A stretch of DNA of 64,000 bases from Microcoleus sp. AS-A8 (GTDB lineage: Bacteria > Cyanobacteriota > Cyanobacteriia > Cyanobacteriales > Coleofasciculaceae), in the NCBI GenBank assembly GCA_039962225.1, contig JAMPKV010000014.1, positions 1 through 64,000 of the forward strand, in the 5' to 3' direction. The position numbers and the translations under genes were made by a program. The notes beneath the pieces were generated by a model. The model searched no databases. It was not told where the DNA came from and saw only the letters and a program-made list of their open reading frames with translations. Positions 25,193 through 33,298 of this stretch are shown piece after piece. The first letter of the stretch is position 1. Every line of letters begins with the position of its first letter.

Positions 25193-25329
25193 CATCTAGC
25201 CTTGGCATAGCCAATATGAGCTGAGAAGCTCATTAACTTAACCTTGGGTAGGGTTGAGGTGTCTTTGTACTAGGTATTCTCCCTCCAACACAGCAGGTTT
25301 TACCAGTCACCGCGAATGACTGGTTTTTT
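25193..25329 (+). ncRNA. Candidate structured small RNA with terminator
   Basis: Non-coding and compactly folded. Hairpins are TTGGC-ata-GCCAA (25202-25214), TGAGCT-GAGA-AGCTCA (25217-25232) with a tetraloop, a possible AACC/GGTT stem near 25240-25256, and an 8-bp terminator stem ACCAGTCA/TGACTGGT (25302-25324) followed by six T residues. A pyrimidine-rich single-stranded stretch (TTCTCCCTCCAACACAG) lies between, as in antisense-acting RNAs such as Yfr1, though the Yfr1 core ACUCCUCACAC is absent. It could instead be a long 3' end of the upstream gene. Confidence 0.4.
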
Positions 25330-25355
25330 ACTATTTAGAGGTTTCTTGGCGGCTT

Positions 25356-26321
25356 TTATGGACTGGCAAGGGCGGGGAGTACTTTCTCGCCAAACTCCTC
25401 GATAAACGGCTGCTGCTCTCGGTTAACGTTATGCAAAATCAGTTGACTAAATCCGAGTTCCAGATCCTTGGATAACCACTCAATGTGCTGCTGAGGGTCA
25501 GCAGAAATCCGCACCCCCCTATCCATATCCTCCGGTTTCATAAACTCCGCCGCTGCATCGAACTGCTTGGGAGTCCAGAGTTCCGCTAGGGTAGCACTCT
25601 TGAAGATGTTAGTACTCCACTGCTCGTAGGCTCCTTGTCGTGCTTCGGCTTCATTGTGTGCATAGGCGAGTTGCACTTTGAGATACATCGGCTTACCCTC
25701 TCCCCCACCGCGATAAAATGCTTCCACCACTTTCCGGAGTTCCTCCGGGGGGCGAGAGATGGTAATCAGTCCATCCGCCCAAGAACCCATCCACTCGGCT
25801 GTTTCGGCGGTGACGGCGGCTCCAATCATCAGAGGGGGAATTTCCGGTCGGGTGTAGAGCTTTGCCTCCTCAACGCGCACCCGTCCGTAGTGAGTCACTG
25901 TTTCTCCAGCCCACAGAGCGCGCATAATATCGGCACACTCCTTAAGGCGAGCATTCCGTTCACCCTTAGGAGGCCAGTGATCTCCTGTAATTCGCTCGTT
26001 GAGTGCCTCGCCACTTCCCACGGCGACCCAGAAGCGCTGGGGGAACATTTCTGCAAGCGTTGCGACGGCTTGAGCCACAATCGCGGGGTGATAGCGTTGT
26101 CCAGGAGCGCAAACAACCCCAAAAGGCAGGGACGTTGCTTGCAAGGCGGCACCGAGCCATGCCCAAGAGAAACCGCTTTCCCCTTGGCGATCGCTCCAAG
26201 GATGGAAATGGTCGGAAGATGATGCTGCCGTGAACCCCGCTTGCTGAGCCGCTTGAACGTATTTTAGGAGTTCACTTGGCTTGAACTGCTCATGGGAAGC
26301 ATGATAAGCAATCTTGGTCAT
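25356..26321 (-). CDS. LLM-class flavin-dependent oxidoreductase
   Basis: A 321-residue luciferase-like monooxygenase-fold enzyme starting MTKIAYHASHEQFKPSELLK. Typical segments are SSSDHFHPW, VVCAPGQRYHPAIVAQAVAT, WVAVGSGEALNE, IPPLMIGAAVTAETAEWMGS and ADGLITISRPPEEL. It resembles the cyanobacterial and actinobacterial branch described as an FMN-dependent, probably non-F420 LLM enzyme (TIGR03885). Substrate unknown. It faces the helicase-like kinase region across a 458-bp gap and shows no operon partner. Confidence 0.88.
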   Translation of the reverse strand: MTKIAYHASHEQFKPSELLKYVQAAQQAGFTAASSSDHFHPWSDRQGESGFSWAWLGAALQATSLPFGVVCAPGQRYHPAIVAQAVATLAEMFPQRFWVAVGSGEALNERITGDHWPPKGERNARLKECADIMRALWAGETVTHYGRVRVEEAKLYTRPEIPPLMIGAAVTAETAEWMGSWADGLITISRPPEELRKVVEAFYRGGGEGKPMYLKVQLAYAHNEAEARQGAYEQWSTNIFKSATLAELWTPKQFDAAAEFMKPEDMDRGVRISADPQQHIEWLSKDLELGFSQLILHNVNREQQPFIEEFGEKVLPALASP

Positions 26322-26779
26322 ACTGATTTCTGCAATGGAGGAAGATTAGAGCCTGCATCCGTATTTTGTCTTCTCGGCTCTCACCACTCCTCTAGCTAAA
26401 AGCGGATAGTGAATCATGATTGACCGAATGACTTCTTTAAAACGAGCGCCACATGACAGAGTCGCGATCGCCCAAAAGGGGGCGGCCTAAACAACAAACG
26501 CCGGACTTGGCAAGAAGCCATCACCAAAAACTCTTTGTGCTGTTTAGGCTTCGTCACAATATTATGAAAATCTCTCAACTCCTTTTGTTGCACATGGAGG
26601 CCAACAGCTCAGGTTGAGAGAACTTAAAAATTGGTTACAAATAGGACAAGGTTTAATTTAGATGACTGAGCCATTAAAGCCTTGACAAAATTATTAAAAA
26701 TCTCTTCGCTAATGCTAAAGCGAACGAGGGAAAATCGCTCACAGAAATTAACTGCAAAAATAGCCATTTAGAACAACCC
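26322..26779. other. Intergenic region between divergent genes
   Basis: 458 bases without a convincing gene. It must hold the promoters of the LLM oxidoreductase (minus) and of the hybrid kinase (plus). A 54-codon plus-strand frame at 26453-26617 contains an AT-hook-like KRGRPK but has no ribosome-binding site and biased composition; I do not call it. Confidence 0.5.
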
Positions 26780-29700
26780 ATGAAGATTGATCTGGGAACA
26801 GACGAAAATATTACTCTTACTAAAGCGCTCAAAGAAGCTCTGGTGGAGAGTGAAAGACGGTTTCGCGCCATTTTTGACCATACCTTTCAATTTACTTGGC
26901 TTCTAAAAACGGATGGAACTCTGCTAGAAGCCAATCAAAGAGCGTTAAATTTCAGGGAACAGAAGCGTTCGGATGTTATAAACCGTCCGTTTTGGGAGGC
27001 TCCGTGGTGGAGCCATTCTCCAAGCATCCAGGAGCAAATCAAGCTTGGGAGCGCAGCAGCCGCTCAGGGTGAATGTGTGCGTTACGAGGTGGATATTAGA
27101 GGTGCTTTTGACGCTGTGATGACCCTTGATTTCTCCATCAAGCCGTTCACAGATGAAACCGGTCAAGTCGTACTGCTGATTGCTGAAGGATGTGACATTA
27201 GCGATCGCAAGCAAGTGGAAGCTTTATTAGCCGAACAAAATCATATCTTGGAAATGATTGCCAAAGGGGAACCCCTGCGAGACGTTCTCAGCATCATCGC
27301 CCAGATGATTGAGCAGCAAATCCCTCAGTGTTGGTGTTCCTTTCTCTTACTAGACAAAAACGGGGTCACGCTCCGACATGGAGCCGCTCCCAGCCTGCCA
27401 GACGCCTATAACGAAGCGATCGATGGCCTAACCATTGGCCCCTATGCTGCCTCCTGCGGTACCGCTGCTTATTGGGGAGAAGCCGTGATTGTCGAGGATA
27501 TTGACACTCATTCTGTGTGGGCAGATTTCCGGGATTTGGCACTTTCCTATGGACTGAGAGCCTGTTGGTCTCGTCCCATCTGTTCGACCGTGGGGAAAGT
27601 CTTAGGCACAATTTCCATCTATTACCGCCAACCCCATACCCCGAACCGCTACGAACAAGAACTCACGGGTAAAGCCACTCAACTTGCCCGAATTGCGATC
27701 GAGCGTTCTTTTGCACAGGAGGAATTACTTCGCAGTAATGCCATGCTCAAAGCCCAACAAGAAGCCGCACTTGATGGGATTCTGGTGATCGATGAAAATC
27801 GCCAAATTGCATCCTACAACCAGCGTTTTTGCCAGTTGTGGCAGATTTCACCTCAGCTTGCTGACACCGGGGATGAAGGACGGCTGCTCAATGAGATGCT
27901 TTCGCAACTCCAAAACCCACAGCAATTTCTGGCTGAAGCCGAGTATCTCTACGCTCATCCGACAGAAACGAGCTACGCTGAAGTCACCTTCATCGATGGG
28001 CGAATTTTTGAATTTTACTCCGCCCCCGTCCTCTCTCCCTCCAGGGGCTACTATGGCAGAATTTGGTACAACCGAGACATCACAGAGCGTAAGCGAGCCG
28101 AAGCGGCATTGCGTCAGACAGAAGAAAAATATCGCTTACTCGTCGAGTCGGCTGGGGATGCGATTATCGCCGTGGATGCAGAAACCGAGATTATCCTAGA
28201 GGCGAATCAGATGGCGGAAAACCTTCTCGGACGCACGCGATTTGAACTGATTGGTCTGCATCAAACCGAGATTCAACCCCCCGAACGGCGCGAAAAATAT
28301 ACAACTCTTTTTAAGAAACACGTTGAGGTCAGTGGTGTTCTGCAAAGCGAAGTGGAATTATTTCACAAAGACGGGACGATTGTGCCGGTTGAAGTGAGTG
28401 CGACCGTTGTAGATGTGCAAGGCAAAAAAATTGTTCAGGGAATTTTTCGGGACATTCGCGATCGCAAACAAACCGAGAAGATACTCAAACAAGCTAAAGT
28501 TGCCGCTGAAGCTGCCAACCGCGCTAAAAGTGAATTTTTAGCGAATATGAGCCATGAATTACGTACTCCATTAAATGGAATTTTAGGCTACACCCAAATC
28601 TTGAAACGAGAGCCTAATCTCAACGTCAAGCAACAGGAGCAACTCGGCATCATTCAACAGTGCGGAGAACATTTGTTAACACTGCTCAATGACATTTTAG
28701 ACCTCTCCAAAATCGAAGCCCGGAAAATGGAACTGTACCTGAGTGATTTTCAGTTTCCTCATTTTCTGGACAGCATTATCGAAATCGTTCGCATTCATGC
28801 CGAACAAAAAAACATTTTCTTTCGTTATGAGCTGCTTTCCGAAATTCCGGCCTTTGTCACGGGTGATGAAAAACGTCTGCGGCAAGTCCTGATTAACCTC
28901 CTCGGCAATGCCGTTAAATTTACGGACACGGGCGGGGTAACCTTTAAAGTCGGCTATGTCATGGGGACTGGAGAGTGGGGACAAGGAGGATTTTCCAGTA
29001 TGTCCTTGTCTGAGGATACTCCCTTATCTCATGCTTCTTCCCCATTCCCTATGACCAAAATGCGCTTCTTGATCGAAGACACTGGCATTGGTATGCCATC
29101 CGAGCAAATTGCAGACATCTTTTTACCCTTCCATCAAATCGGTGACCCGACGCGTCAGGCAGAAGGTACAGGATTAGGACTCGCCATCAGCCAAAAATTA
29201 GTGCAACTCATGGGTGGCAAGCTGCATGTAGAAAGTCGCTTGGGTCAAGGTAGTGTTTTCTGCTTGGATTTAGATTTACCAAGGGTATCGGAAGAAGCTG
29301 ACATCGCCGAACATCATGAAGGGAGGGTGATTCAGTTAAAAGAAAAATACAGGTTGCTGGTGGTAGACGATAAATGGGAAAATCGCTCGCTTCTGGTTGA
29401 CCTCCTCACTCCTGTGGGCTTTGAAGTCCTTGAAGCCAGAAACGGTCAAGAGGGTCTGAATCAGGCGCTTCAACATAAACCGGATGTAATCTTGCTCGAT
29501 ATGGTCATGCCAGGAATGGACGGCTTTGAGGCGGTGAAGAAACTCAGGGAGTTACCTAACCTGGATCGGGTTGTGGTGATCGCGATGTCAGCCAGCGCTT
29601 TCGATAATGACCAAGAAAAGTGTTTAGCCGCAGGTTGTGATGGCTTTATCTCCAAACCTGTACAGGTAGAAAAACTCTTAGGACAGCTACGCCACCATTT

Positions 29701-30100
29701 GGGGTTGGAATGGGTATACGAAGAAACAGATATAGACACACTCACGGTGCCTGAGGGTGCGAGTGATCCAATTCCCCTATCTCCCAAGGTAGCGATTAGG
29801 GATGAACGGAACAATCCAGTCCACACAGGGCTTCCTCTTCCGGGGAACTCACTCCCCGCTACACCTTATGCCTATGCTTGGCAAACCCTAACCGTGCCTC
29901 CCCCCTCCGAAGAACTTAAGGCTCTCTATGAACTCGCCATGATGGGCGACATTAGAGGTATCCAACAACAAGCCAAGAGACTTGAACAGTTAAACGAGCA
30001 ATTTGCACCCTTTGCCAAACAGTTGAGTCAATTAGCTAAAGGCTTTCAAGAAAAACAAATTCTGGAATTTGTGAGAAAGTATCTGGCAGAAGATGAATGA
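26780..30100 (+). CDS. Hybrid sensor histidine kinase (PAS-GAF-PAS-PAS-HisKA-HATPase-REC)
   Basis: A 1106-residue soluble hybrid kinase. In order: PAS (about 30-150), GAF (about 165-305), PAS (325-435), PAS (445-565), HisKA with H592 in NMSHELRTPLNG, HATPase_c (NLLGNAVKFTD, IEDTGIGM, GTGLGLAIS), a receiver with D907 in LLDMVMPGMDG, and a C-terminal helical tail. There are no transmembrane helices, so it senses a cytosolic signal. Inside the ATPase domain an extra stretch (VMGTGEWGQGGFSSM and on, about residues 728-760) separates the N box from the G1 box. The stop overlaps the start of the next gene (ATGA, 30097-30100), coupling it to the REC-GGDEF protein, its likely phosphorelay partner. 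Confidence 0.93.
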   Translation: MKIDLGTDENITLTKALKEALVESERRFRAIFDHTFQFTWLLKTDGTLLEANQRALNFREQKRSDVINRPFWEAPWWSHSPSIQEQIKLGSAAAAQGECVRYEVDIRGAFDAVMTLDFSIKPFTDETGQVVLLIAEGCDISDRKQVEALLAEQNHILEMIAKGEPLRDVLSIIAQMIEQQIPQCWCSFLLLDKNGVTLRHGAAPSLPDAYNEAIDGLTIGPYAASCGTAAYWGEAVIVEDIDTHSVWADFRDLALSYGLRACWSRPICSTVGKVLGTISIYYRQPHTPNRYEQELTGKATQLARIAIERSFAQEELLRSNAMLKAQQEAALDGILVIDENRQIASYNQRFCQLWQISPQLADTGDEGRLLNEMLSQLQNPQQFLAEAEYLYAHPTETSYAEVTFIDGRIFEFYSAPVLSPSRGYYGRIWYNRDITERKRAEAALRQTEEKYRLLVESAGDAIIAVDAETEIILEANQMAENLLGRTRFELIGLHQTEIQPPERREKYTTLFKKHVEVSGVLQSEVELFHKDGTIVPVEVSATVVDVQGKKIVQGIFRDIRDRKQTEKILKQAKVAAEAANRAKSEFLANMSHELRTPLNGILGYTQILKREPNLNVKQQEQLGIIQQCGEHLLTLLNDILDLSKIEARKMELYLSDFQFPHFLDSIIEIVRIHAEQKNIFFRYELLSEIPAFVTGDEKRLRQVLINLLGNAVKFTDTGGVTFKVGYVMGTGEWGQGGFSSMSLSEDTPLSHASSPFPMTKMRFLIEDTGIGMPSEQIADIFLPFHQIGDPTRQAEGTGLGLAISQKLVQLMGGKLHVESRLGQGSVFCLDLDLPRVSEEADIAEHHEGRVIQLKEKYRLLVVDDKWENRSLLVDLLTPVGFEVLEARNGQEGLNQALQHKPDVILLDMVMPGMDGFEAVKKLRELPNLDRVVVIAMSASAFDNDQEKCLAAGCDGFISKPVQVEKLLGQLRHHLGLEWVYEETDIDTLTVPEGASDPIPLSPKVAIRDERNNPVHTGLPLPGNSLPATPYAYAWQTLTVPPPSEELKALYELAMMGDIRGIQQQAKRLEQLNEQFAPFAKQLSQLAKGFQEKQILEFVRKYLAEDE

Positions 30101-31134
30101 ATATCGCATACCCTGACAAAGAGACTATCCTCTTTGTTGATGATAGCCCGACTACTTTAGAATTACTGTTTGAATTTTTGACGGATACTGGATTCCACGT
30201 CTTAATCGCTCGGAATGGTGAAAGTGCCCTTCAAATCGCTCAAGCTGAGCATCCAGATTTGATTTTTTTGGATATCATTATGCCTGGAATGGACGGGTTT
30301 GAAACATGTCGTCGCTTGAAAACTAATGATTCCACACAAGACATTCCCGTCATTTTTATGACGGCTTTATCTCAAACGGCAGTCGTGGTCAAAGGGTTTC
30401 AATTGGGAGCCGTTGATTTTATTATCAAACCAGCTCAAAAAGAAATTATTCTTGCCCGTGTCACCACTCACCTGACGATTGAAAAATTGAAGCATAGTCT
30501 CCTTGTACAAAATGCACGGCTGCAACAAGAAATTCAGCAGCGTCAGCAGGTGGAATCTGCCCTTCAGGAGGCGAATCAACAACTACATCGCTTAGCGACT
30601 TCAGATCCTTTGACGCAACTGGCAAACCGCCGTCTATTTGATGAATGCTTGAGCAAAGGTTGGAGTATTTTGGCTAGGGAAAAATTGCCTTTATCGTTGT
30701 TACTTTGTGATGTCGATTTTTTCAAACTGTATAACGATAGCAAGGGTCATCAAGCCGGAGATGAGTGTTTACACCAAGTGGCTCAAGCCATGAAGCGCAC
30801 GGTGAAGCGTCCGGCTGATTTAGTGGCTCGTTATGGAGGGGAAGAATTTGCCGTGATTTTACCCAATACCAATGGGGAAGGGGCACTGCGAGTGGCAGCA
30901 GAAATTCAAGGTTCACTCAGAACGCTGGAAATTGTTCATCCACAATCCCCCATTAGTGAATTTGTCACTCTCAGTGTGGGAGCCTCTTGTACCATTCCTT
31001 GGTATAAAGGTTCTCCAGAAGCCCTAATTGCCCTGGCGGATCGGGCGCTATATCAAGCGAAACAATCGGGACGCGATCGCACTATTTTTATCCCTTTGAC
31101 AAACACGGATAGTCGAGATGTTTGTCCCCAATGA
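30097..31134 (+). CDS. Response regulator diguanylate cyclase (REC-GGDEF)
   Basis: A 345-residue protein. The receiver (about 1-125) has phospho-acceptor D59 in FLDIIMPGMDGF. A coiled-coil linker (LQQEIQQRQQVESALQEANQ) joins it to a GGDEF domain with active-site GGEEF (247-251) and an intact RxxD product-inhibition site (RPAD, 238-241), so it should make c-di-GMP and be feedback-controlled. It is translationally coupled to the hybrid kinase. Its receiver is closely related to that of the following adenylate cyclase. The family usually dimerises on phosphorylation. Confidence 0.93.
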   Translation: MNIAYPDKETILFVDDSPTTLELLFEFLTDTGFHVLIARNGESALQIAQAEHPDLIFLDIIMPGMDGFETCRRLKTNDSTQDIPVIFMTALSQTAVVVKGFQLGAVDFIIKPAQKEIILARVTTHLTIEKLKHSLLVQNARLQQEIQQRQQVESALQEANQQLHRLATSDPLTQLANRRLFDECLSKGWSILAREKLPLSLLLCDVDFFKLYNDSKGHQAGDECLHQVAQAMKRTVKRPADLVARYGGEEFAVILPNTNGEGALRVAAEIQGSLRTLEIVHPQSPISEFVTLSVGASCTIPWYKGSPEALIALADRALYQAKQSGRDRTIFIPLTNTDSRDVCPQ

Positions 31135-31203
31135 GGCATGGTAATGGGGAATTGGTCGTTCATTTATCATAAATTGTAAATAATAATTTATCAAAAATAA
31201 CAC

Positions 31204-32688
31204 ATGAATAATTCCCAAGAAAGTCTAAGCGCCATGAGCGCAGAGAATAAGAAAGGCGTCATTGTAATTGTCGATGATAAACCAACAAATCTGGGAGTAT
31301 TATTTGACTTTTTGACCGATTCTGGTTTCAAAGTCTTAGTGGCTCAAGATGGTGAAAGTGCCATTCAAAAAGTTGAATATGCTCATCCTGATCTGATCTT
31401 ATTGGATGTAATGATGCCGGGAATTGATGGGTTTGAAACGTGCCGACGCCTGAAAGCTAATCCTGCAACTCAAGACATCCCGGTAATTTTTATGACTGCG
31501 CTTTCTGAGGCGGTGGATAAGGTTAAAGGTTTCAGTCTTGGAGCTGTCGATTATGTCACTAAGCCGATGCAGCAAGAAGAAGTACGAGCCAGAGTCACCA
31601 CTCACCTGACACTCCGGAACCTGCATCATAAGCTACAAGAGCAAAATCTACAGCTTCAAAAAGCTGAGGAAAAATATCGCAGTATTGTTGAGAATGCCAC
31701 AGAAGGAATTTTTCAGGCAACGCCTGAGGGGCGATACATCACGGCGAATCCTGCATTGGCACGAATCCTCGGCTACTCCTCTCCAGAAGCATTGATGAAT
31801 GAAATGAGCAATATTGGCAAGCAACTTTATCTTGAACCGATGCGTCGTGACGATTTAATCGCTTTGATGAACCGCGAAGATACCTTATCAGATTTTGAAT
31901 CTCAGGTTTATCGCAAAGATGGTAGCGTCATCTGGATTTCGGAAAATATTCGCACCGTCAGAGATGCCAATGGGAAGTTGCTTTACTACGAGGGCAGTGT
32001 TACCGACATTACAGAGCGTAAACAGTCTGAAGTTGCCCTACGCCTCGCCCGGAAACGAGCGGAACTTCTACTGCTCAATATCCTACCCCAACCCATTGCC
32101 GAACGTTTGAAACGAGGTCAGCGCACGCTGGCTGAGAGCTTTGAAGATGTAACGGTTCTGTTTGCGGATCTGGTTGACTTTACCAAGTTCTCGGCGCAAA
32201 CCTCTCCGACAGAACTGGTGGAACTACTGAATGTGATTTTCTCCAAGTTTGACCGACTGGCAGAGCAGCATGGTATTGAGAAAATCAAGACAATTGGTGA
32301 TGCCTATATGGTCGTTGCAGGTTTGCCGACGCCTCGTCCAGATACGGCGGGAGCGATCGCTCAAATGGCCTTGGATATGCAAGACGCTATTACCCAGCTC
32401 AACACCGAGCTGGGTAGAACGTTCCGGCTGAGAATTGGCATTCATTCCGGTCCTGTCGTCGCGGGTGTGATTGGCATTAGAAAATTTAGCTATGACCTCT
32501 GGGGTGATACGGTTAACATCGCTTCTCGCATGGAATCTCAAGGTCTACCGGGTTCGATTCAGGTTTCTGCGACGACCTATGAGCGATTACGCGATCGCTA
32601 TCTGTTTGAGGAGCGAAGCCCAATTCAGGTCAAAGGTAAGGGAGAGATGATTACTTATCTGCTCATTAGCAGAAAGCCGGACGGTTGA
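31204..32688 (+). CDS. Response regulator adenylate cyclase (REC-PAS-class III cyclase)
   Basis: A 494-residue protein: receiver with D68 in LLDVMMPGIDGF, PAS domain (about 155-275, EGIFQATPEGRYITANPALA), a short linker helix, then a class III cyclase domain. Metal-binding Asp residues are D322 (FADLVDF) and D366 (TIGDAYM). The substrate-selecting pair K362 and the Asp of YDLWGD indicates ATP rather than GTP, and the transition-state Asn and Arg are in TVNIASRM. It should therefore make cAMP on phosphorylation. It follows the diguanylate cyclase by 69 bases in the same direction, so the same kinase may control both second messengers. Confidence 0.93.
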   Translation: MNNSQESLSAMSAENKKGVIVIVDDKPTNLGVLFDFLTDSGFKVLVAQDGESAIQKVEYAHPDLILLDVMMPGIDGFETCRRLKANPATQDIPVIFMTALSEAVDKVKGFSLGAVDYVTKPMQQEEVRARVTTHLTLRNLHHKLQEQNLQLQKAEEKYRSIVENATEGIFQATPEGRYITANPALARILGYSSPEALMNEMSNIGKQLYLEPMRRDDLIALMNREDTLSDFESQVYRKDGSVIWISENIRTVRDANGKLLYYEGSVTDITERKQSEVALRLARKRAELLLLNILPQPIAERLKRGQRTLAESFEDVTVLFADLVDFTKFSAQTSPTELVELLNVIFSKFDRLAEQHGIEKIKTIGDAYMVVAGLPTPRPDTAGAIAQMALDMQDAITQLNTELGRTFRLRIGIHSGPVVAGVIGIRKFSYDLWGDTVNIASRMESQGLPGSIQVSATTYERLRDRYLFEERSPIQVKGKGEMITYLLISRKPDG

Positions 32689-32988
32689 AAATTAGATTCT
32701 TGCAAAAGAATGAACAGAATATGTATTGAAGGAAAATCGGTTATTCAGTATGCGATAGCGAAGCGCAGCAGAGTTCAGAGCGCAAAGTCAGAGGGACTGG
32801 TTGAGATCGATAATGCTGCTGTTGTCTCCCACAGGTTGAAGACCCATGAGAACGCGAAGCAATCCTTCCACAGCGTGCACAGGACTTACGCACTCACGCC
32901 ATATGTAGGGAAAAATTTATTCAGTCATGGTAAGTGCCTGACGTTTGAGAAGTTTAGTGCTTAAAATCGAAATTTCTCCGGCGTATTG
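32689..32988. other. Intergenic region after the adenylate cyclase
   Basis: 300 bases with no convincing gene. It contains the short dispersed repeat GCGATAGCGAAGCGC (32752-32766), the complement of the one inside the EEP gene, and an AGGACTTACGCAC word near 32880 that recalls ends of cyanobacterial insertion elements. An 84-codon frame here shows no protein-like signal. Confidence 0.4.
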
Positions 32989-33020
32989 TTGACAAAAATT
33001 GCATAATTGTGGTAACAATT
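32989..33020 (+). promoter_or_regulatory. Putative promoter with overlapping palindrome before the RebB-like gene
   Basis: A perfect -35 box TTGACA (32989-32994) with an 18-base spacer to TAACAA (33013-33018). A palindrome AATTGT-GGTA-ACAATT (33005-33020) covers the -10 region and could be an operator. Transcription would begin about 50 bases before the small gene. Confidence 0.45.
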
Positions 33021-33074
33021 AATAGTTTTTGAGCAACATTGGTGTTCAGCTAAAGACTAAAGGAAGTAAAAATT

Positions 33075-33203
33075 ATGGCAATTGTAGTTGACAGCGGTAA
33101 AACTCGTTCTCTAATCAAAGATGCAATCAATCAAACAAATGTAAAAGTGGCGACTGAGTCACCAGCAATGACATTGAGCAACTTGTATCAGACCAAGTCT
33201 TAG
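33075..33203 (+). CDS. Short RebB-like (R-body / 'killing trait') protein, 42 residues
   Basis: The small protein starts MAIVVDSGKTRSLIKDAINQ and continues TNVKVATESPAMTLSNLYQT. This matches the most conserved part of RebB-family R-body subunits (pattern xTQTNVKVLGxAPAMxxxNLYQ). AGGAAG lies eight bases before the ATG, and a TTGACA promoter is upstream. Usual RebB proteins are about 80-110 residues; this one stops right after NLYQTKS. Neither other forward frame continues the family pattern, so it is a truncation or a genuinely short variant. R-bodies are coiled protein ribbons that extend and rupture membranes. The assignment is from motif memory, and no other reb gene is seen nearby. Confidence 0.6.
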   Translation: MAIVVDSGKTRSLIKDAINQTNVKVATESPAMTLSNLYQTKS

Positions 33204-33298
33204 TCTCTCAGTCTGCCTGTAAAATGGGCTGCTAAGTAATGCTGTTACCTCTTGGTAATACATAAATATCGTACAAAAAGCTACAAAAACTTAGGGAA

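Noticed and set aside
25193-25329. Identification of the candidate small RNA as Yfr1
   Set aside because: The conserved unpaired core ACUCCUCACAC is absent; only a loosely similar CU-rich stretch is present.
26453-26617. 54-codon plus-strand frame with an AT-hook-like KRGRPK
   Set aside because: No ribosome-binding site, irregular composition and a HIP1 site in the frame; it looks like chance.
32710-32964. 84-codon frame after the adenylate cyclase
   Set aside because: Composition is not protein-like and the segment includes dispersed-repeat sequence.
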